Assembly (NCBI RefSeq): GCF_000263195.1
Contig: NC_018748.1
Span: 3,844,001 to 3,908,000, forward strand
Direction: 5' to 3'
Source: Emticicia oligotrophica DSM 17448
GTDB taxonomy: Bacteria > Bacteroidota > Bacteroidia > Cytophagales > Spirosomataceae
DNA length: 64,000 bases
This document shows positions 60,577 through 64,000 of the stretch, piece by piece (within the stretch, counting starts at the first letter, position 1; each line of letters begins with the position of its first letter). The notes beneath the pieces are model-generated. The model saw only the letters and a list, made by a program, of their open reading frames with translations, searched no databases and was not told the origin of the DNA. A program made the position numbers and the translations under genes.

Positions 60577-61152
60577 ATGACTCGTTTTGAATTTTTAAAA
60601 TCTCTTGGATTTAGTGGTGGAGCTTTAATGACCTTGCTCACTTCATGTGTAAGAGAAGATGATAAATATGTAAATGCTTTAACGGTAGCCCCCGATGGAA
60701 CTACAAATACGGGGACAAACACAACAACTGGCACTACTACTACTGGATCAAATACAGGGACTACAACAACAGGTACGACCACGACTGGAACAACCACTAC
60801 ACCAGTTAATGTAACAGGAATAATTTCTACGGAAGAACTAAATAAAATTACAAATACTAAATTAAAACTAGATTTAACTTCAACTACTTACGCCAAACTA
60901 ATGACAGTAGGCGGATATATGGTTATTAGCAATATTGTTGTGGCACTGTCTAAAGCAAATACTTATATTGCAGCAACGGTAGTATGCTCGCATGAACCTA
61001 AGAAACAAGTTATTTATTACAATAATGAGTGGTATTGTACGGCACATGGAGCGAGATTTTCACTAACTGGAGCTGGACTAAATGGCAATGGAAGAGCTGG
61101 CTTAACAGTCTATAAAGTAGCAACTGATGGTAAAACCCTCGTTGTCTATTAA
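60577..61152 (+). CDS. Rieske [2Fe-2S] domain lipoprotein
   Basis: Exported electron carrier. The N-terminus (MTRFEFLKSLGFSGGALMTLLTSC) is a lipoprotein-like signal with Cys24; the twin-Arg pair usual for Rieske export is not present. A Thr/Gly-rich spacer (about 42-78, repeats of GTTTT) joins it to the Rieske domain, whose cluster ligands are in VVCSHEP (C-x-H) and WYCTAHGARFSLTG (C-x2-H). 191 aa. First gene of the operon with thioredoxin, ApbE, DUF4266 and DUF3570 genes. Confidence 0.86.
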   Translation: MTRFEFLKSLGFSGGALMTLLTSCVREDDKYVNALTVAPDGTTNTGTNTTTGTTTTGSNTGTTTTGTTTTGTTTTPVNVTGIISTEELNKITNTKLKLDLTSTTYAKLMTVGGYMVISNIVVALSKANTYIAATVVCSHEPKKQVIYYNNEWYCTAHGARFSLTGAGLNGNGRAGLTVYKVATDGKTLVVY

Positions 61153-61196
61153 TTCTATTATTTTTGAGTATTTTTAAATTTTAAACTTAGAAACAA

Positions 61197-61640
61197 ATGA
61201 AATTATTAAGCATTCTTCTAACATTTATATTGCTTGAAGGAGCTCCACAGTGGGGAAGTGACTTCGATAAGGCAAAAGCAGATGCTATTCAAAACCACAA
61301 ATATATTGTAATAAACTTTTCGGGTTCTGATTGGTGTGGACCTTGTATTAAGTTAAAAAGAGATATTCTTGATTCTCAGGAGTTCTTGAACTATGCTTCT
61401 ACCAATTTGGCACTTGTTCGTGCTGATTTCCCGAGACTCAAAAAAAATCAATTGGATAAGAAGCAAACCGCTTTAAACGAGGCATTAGCAGAAAAATACA
61501 ATCAAGAAGGTAAATTTCCTTTTACTGTGTTGGTTAATTCAGAAGGAAAGGTCGTGAAAGAATGGGATGGTTACCCAGCAGGAATTACAACTGAAGCATT
61601 TATTCAAGAAATTCAGTCGATTGTAAATGCAAAGAAATAA
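61197..61640 (+). CDS. Thioredoxin family protein, exported
   Basis: Periplasmic or membrane-anchored thioredoxin-like protein (147 aa). Short hydrophobic N-terminus (LLSILLTFILLEG) as signal. The active site SDWCGPCIKLKRD has the WCGPC motif, and FPFTVLVNSEGKVV carries the cis-proline. Its last 14 bases overlap the apbE start, so the two are coupled. Expected electron donor is the DsbD-like protein upstream. Confidence 0.88.
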   Translation: MKLLSILLTFILLEGAPQWGSDFDKAKADAIQNHKYIVINFSGSDWCGPCIKLKRDILDSQEFLNYASTNLALVRADFPRLKKNQLDKKQTALNEALAEKYNQEGKFPFTVLVNSEGKVVKEWDGYPAGITTEAFIQEIQSIVNAKK

Positions 61641-62559
61641 TGTTCATCATAAGACGCTCCGCTTGATGGGTAATCGGTTTACGATTACGGTTGTAGAGGA
61701 AGATGCTCAATGGGCCGAACAGCAAATTGATGAAGCCATTGCAGAAGTAAGTCGAATTGAAAAACTCTTGACTACCTTCAACAATGATAGCCAAACTAAT
61801 CAGATTAACGCTAATGCTGGTATTATGCCAGTAAAAGTTGACCAAGAAGTTTTTGATATTATCCAGCGTTCATTGAGAATTTCAGTTTTGACCGATGGAG
61901 CTTTTGATATCACCTACGGCTCAATTGATAAAAGATTTTGGAATTTTGATAGAACAATGACTGCTTTACCAGACCCAGAAACTGCCAAAGAAACCATTAA
62001 ACTCATCAATTACAGGAATGTAATTTTAGATTCTCAAAATCTAACGGTGTTTTTGAAAGAAAAAGGGATGAGAATTGGTTTCGGAGGAATTGGTAAAGGA
62101 TATGCTGCTGAAAGAGCGAAACAATTGTTGATTCGTAATGGAGTAAAAAGTGGAATTATCAATGCTGCTGGTGATTTAACTACTTGGGGAAATCAACCCA
62201 ATGGAAAACCTTGGATAATTGCGGTGGCTGACCCCGATGCTCAAAATCAGGCCTTTTCATTTCTTAATATTAGCGATGTGGCAGTTGCTACTTCAGGGAA
62301 TTATGAAAAGTTTGTGATAATTGATGGGAAAAAGTACTCACATACGATTGACCCAAAGACAGGTTATCCCGTGTCAGGAATAAAAAGTGTGACCATCATT
62401 TGCCCAAATGCCGAACTTGCTGATGCTATGGCAACTCCCATAACAGTTCTTGGAGTTGATGCTGGTCTTGGACTTATCAATCAAATGAAAGGGATTGCCT
62501 GCATTATTATCGACGACGACAATCAAATATATACATCTTCTAACATTAATATTTTATAA
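61627..62559 (+). CDS. apbE: FAD:protein FMN transferase
   Basis: Transfers FMN from FAD to a Thr/Ser of target proteins, normally outside the cytoplasm. Seen: LRLMGNRFTITV at the start, FGGIGKGYAAERAKQLLIRNG, INAAGDLTTWG, ATSGNYEKF and SHTIDPKTGYPVSG, with the Mg-binding Asp/Thr near ADAMATPITVLG. 310 aa. Odd: no signal peptide. ATG 61627 is preceded directly by an in-frame stop, so the protein as encoded looks cytoplasmic, unlike most periplasmic ApbE. No classical FMN-bind domain target is in the window. Confidence 0.9.
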   Translation: MQRNNVHHKTLRLMGNRFTITVVEEDAQWAEQQIDEAIAEVSRIEKLLTTFNNDSQTNQINANAGIMPVKVDQEVFDIIQRSLRISVLTDGAFDITYGSIDKRFWNFDRTMTALPDPETAKETIKLINYRNVILDSQNLTVFLKEKGMRIGFGGIGKGYAAERAKQLLIRNGVKSGIINAAGDLTTWGNQPNGKPWIIAVADPDAQNQAFSFLNISDVAVATSGNYEKFVIIDGKKYSHTIDPKTGYPVSGIKSVTIICPNAELADAMATPITVLGVDAGLGLINQMKGIACIIIDDDNQIYTSSNINIL

Positions 62560-62561
62560 GA

Positions 62562-62780
62562 ATGAAATCAATCAAAATATTAGCACTGATGGTTTTCCTA
62601 CTTGGGTCTATGGCTTCATGCGTAACAGTAAAAGAATACCAAAAAAATCGAATCAATGATTCTGAAATGGAATTGGCCGCACGCAAAGCAGAAAAATTTG
62701 AAACCAGTTTTTATCTTTATCGTGAAGGGGCTTCAGGTGCAAATGGTGGTAAAAGTGGTGGTGGGTGTGGTTGTAATTAA
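62562..62780 (+). CDS. DUF4266 small lipoprotein
   Basis: A 72-aa lipoprotein; lipobox MASC (Cys20), then VTVKEYQKNRINDSEMELAARKAEKFETSFYLYREGASGANGGKSGGGCGCN. The DUF4266 core is NDSEMEL...F..YREGA, and the C-terminus is a Gly tail with CGC, which could bind a metal or be modified. It lies two bases after apbE and upstream of DUF3570; I know these as a recurring set (thioredoxin, ApbE, DUF4266, DUF3570) in Proteobacteria and Bacteroidota. Function unknown. Confidence 0.85.
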   Translation: MKSIKILALMVFLLGSMASCVTVKEYQKNRINDSEMELAARKAEKFETSFYLYREGASGANGGKSGGGCGCN

Positions 62781-62864
62781 TAATTCTAAAGGGCATCAAT
62801 TAGACCCAATGATTTAAATTTGAATAGTCGTTGATAGTTTTTCGACTATAAATCAAAATCCCCT

Positions 62865-64000
62865 ATGAAAAAAGTAACATTAGCTATTGGTTTGTACGTA
62901 GGCATTTTGAGCGGAGCTCGTGCCCAATATGATGAAACTAAATATATTTTTAAGAACAGAAATACTGAAACTGGTAAAAGTTCAATTCCAACTTCGAGTA
63001 AAAAATATAAGTTAAGCTCCAAGCCAGTGGCAGAAAGTGGCTTTAGAACTTTAAAACTTGATGAGGTGAACTTTGTTTCGGCTTACTATAATCAAGATGG
63101 CAATCACTCGGCTGTTACAGGTGGAATTGGTACAGAAAAATTGATTGACTTTGCCAATTCGATAGATTTGAAATTGTCATTTACAGATAGAAAAGGACGC
63201 AAAAATTCAATTATCGGTGAAGCATCCGTTGATTATTACTCATCTGCTTCCTCTGATAAAATTGACCCCCGTTCGATTTCTTCAGCATCAATGACGGATA
63301 CACACTTTTATCCAACTTTATCTTGGAGTAGAAAAAATGATAAAACCCATAACACAGTTGGGGCAAGTTTTTCGTATTCTACAGAATGGGATTATCAATC
63401 TTACGGCGGAAATTTAAGTTATTCGAAATCTTCAAAAGATAATAATACAGAATTAAGCTTAAAATTGGGTGCTTTTTTCGATACATGGTCGGTTATTTTA
63501 CCTTATGAGGTTAGACCTGATGGTTATGGTTCAGGAGCTGAAGGAGATAATAATATTGATTATAAACGTAGAAATTCATATAATCTCTCTATTGGGGTTT
63601 CCCAAATTATCAATAAACGTTTACAGGTAATGGCGGTTGTCGAACCTTCTTTTCAAGAGGGTCTTTTGAGTACGCCATATCACCGAGTGTATTTTACTGA
63701 TGGAACACTAAAAGTAGAAAAATTACCGGGTACTCGTGCCAAACTCCCTGTTGGTTTACGAGCAAGTTATTTCTTAGGAGATAGATTCATTATTCGTTCT
63801 TTCTATCGTTATTATCAAGATAATTGGGGAATGAAAGCTCATACCGTTAGCTTTGAAGTTCCGATAAAAATTACCTCATTTGTTTCTGTTACACCACATT
63901 ATCGCTTTAATAGTCAAACTGCGGTAAAATATTTTGCTCCAATAAACACGCACAAGTTAACAGAGTCATATTACACTTCCGATTTCGATATTTCTGATTT
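62865..64000 (+). CDS. DUF3570 family outer membrane protein (3' partial)
   Basis: The frame runs open from ATG 62865 to the window end (378 codons visible). Signal peptide about 1-20 (ending SGARAQ). The mature part has beta-barrel-like strands: VNFVSAYYNQDGNHSAVTGGIGTEKL, SIDLKLSFTDRKGRKNSIIGEASVDYYSSAS, the stretch DTHFYPTLSWSRKN, and YNLSIGVSQIINKRLQVM. This is the DUF3570 order, and the family is expected at about 400 aa, so little is missing. Last visible gene of the Rieske/ApbE operon; presumably the outer-membrane component. Confidence 0.87.
   Translation, partial: MKKVTLAIGLYVGILSGARAQYDETKYIFKNRNTETGKSSIPTSSKKYKLSSKPVAESGFRTLKLDEVNFVSAYYNQDGNHSAVTGGIGTEKLIDFANSIDLKLSFTDRKGRKNSIIGEASVDYYSSASSDKIDPRSISSASMTDTHFYPTLSWSRKNDKTHNTVGASFSYSTEWDYQSYGGNLSYSKSSKDNNTELSLKLGAFFDTWSVILPYEVRPDGYGSGAEGDNNIDYKRRNSYNLSIGVSQIINKRLQVMAVVEPSFQEGLLSTPYHRVYFTDGTLKVEKLPGTRAKLPVGLRASYFLGDRFIIRSFYRYYQDNWGMKAHTVSFEVPIKITSFVSVTPHYRFNSQTAVKYFAPINTHKLTESYYTSDFDISD

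Noticed and set aside
60489-60797. Minus-strand frame encoding Val/Pro repeats opposite the Rieske gene
   Set aside because: It is the antisense of the Thr/Gly-rich linker of the Rieske protein; no start context, no family, and the plus-strand product is clear.

Overview
This AT-rich window is chromosomal DNA from a Bacteroidota bacterium, most likely a Cytophagales relative (my inference from gene families, not from a database search). The signs are TAnnTTTG-type promoters, a TonB-dependent receptor paired with a DUF4249 lipoprotein, a type IX secretion C-terminal sorting domain, GSCFA, BatD, PEGA and TPR proteins, a CxxC-less Mrp, and menaquinone plus complex I genes. No phage, insertion sequence, plasmid function or CRISPR array was seen. 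The first gene (glutathione peroxidase) is cut at its 5' end and the last (DUF3570) at its 3' end.

Layout. 1-9 kb: peroxidase, menA, an OmpA-like lipoprotein, a TPR protein, a long D-Ala-D-Ala-ligase-like protein, and the Mrp/NifU Fe-S pair with DUF2071 and GSCFA genes. 9-21 kb: TonB receptor plus DUF4249, an M14 peptidase, an orphan MbtH protein, hpt, a TPR protein, a T9SS-sorted metallophosphoesterase and a PEGA lipoprotein. 21-29 kb: Lrp regulator, a TIGR03643/DUF2256 pair (the 49-aa DUF2256 gene is easily missed), an alkyltransferase-like protein, DUF3109, an MltD-like LysM lytic transglycosylase, an O-methyltransferase, aroC and batD. 30-32 kb: two identical tRNA-Arg(ACG) genes and an isolated nuoIJK block in which nuoI carries a repeat-built tail. 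32-45 kb: an FAD enzyme, a Nudix hydrolase, a BamA-like protein, a five-module ThuA/sugar dehydrogenase/cytochrome c protein, radA and an aldose epimerase. A 698-bp gap at 44.5-45.2 kb holds two tandem copies of what looks like a small structured RNA on the minus strand.

45-54.4 kb is one long minus-strand run: VIT1 metal transporter, Spy-like protein, NRDE, DinB, YceI, an outer-membrane protein, DM13, a Crp/Fnr regulator, ATP-grasp, DoxX, two YHS proteins and a LysE exporter. Three promoters here carry the same TTGTCGG(C/G)TGG-NN-GAC operator at exactly the same distance from a -7 element. This is the layout of class II Crp/Fnr activation and suggests a local regulon. 54.6-55.4 kb is decayed: a Crp/Fnr fragment and an SRPBCC pseudogene.

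55.5-64 kb is the most interesting part. An ECF sigma factor overlaps a gene for a protein with a short cytoplasmic N-terminus, one inner-membrane helix, a long linker and a C-terminal beta-barrel-like domain, as in dual membrane-spanning anti-sigma factors. The motif ACCCCAC-N17-CGTAA occurs three times: before the sigma operon, before the divergent outer-membrane protein, and before a Rieske/thioredoxin/ApbE/DUF4266/DUF3570 operon. Each site lies about 30 nt (predicted start to ATG) ahead of its gene. I infer an autoregulated envelope-to-nucleus circuit controlling an extracytoplasmic redox/flavinylation cluster.
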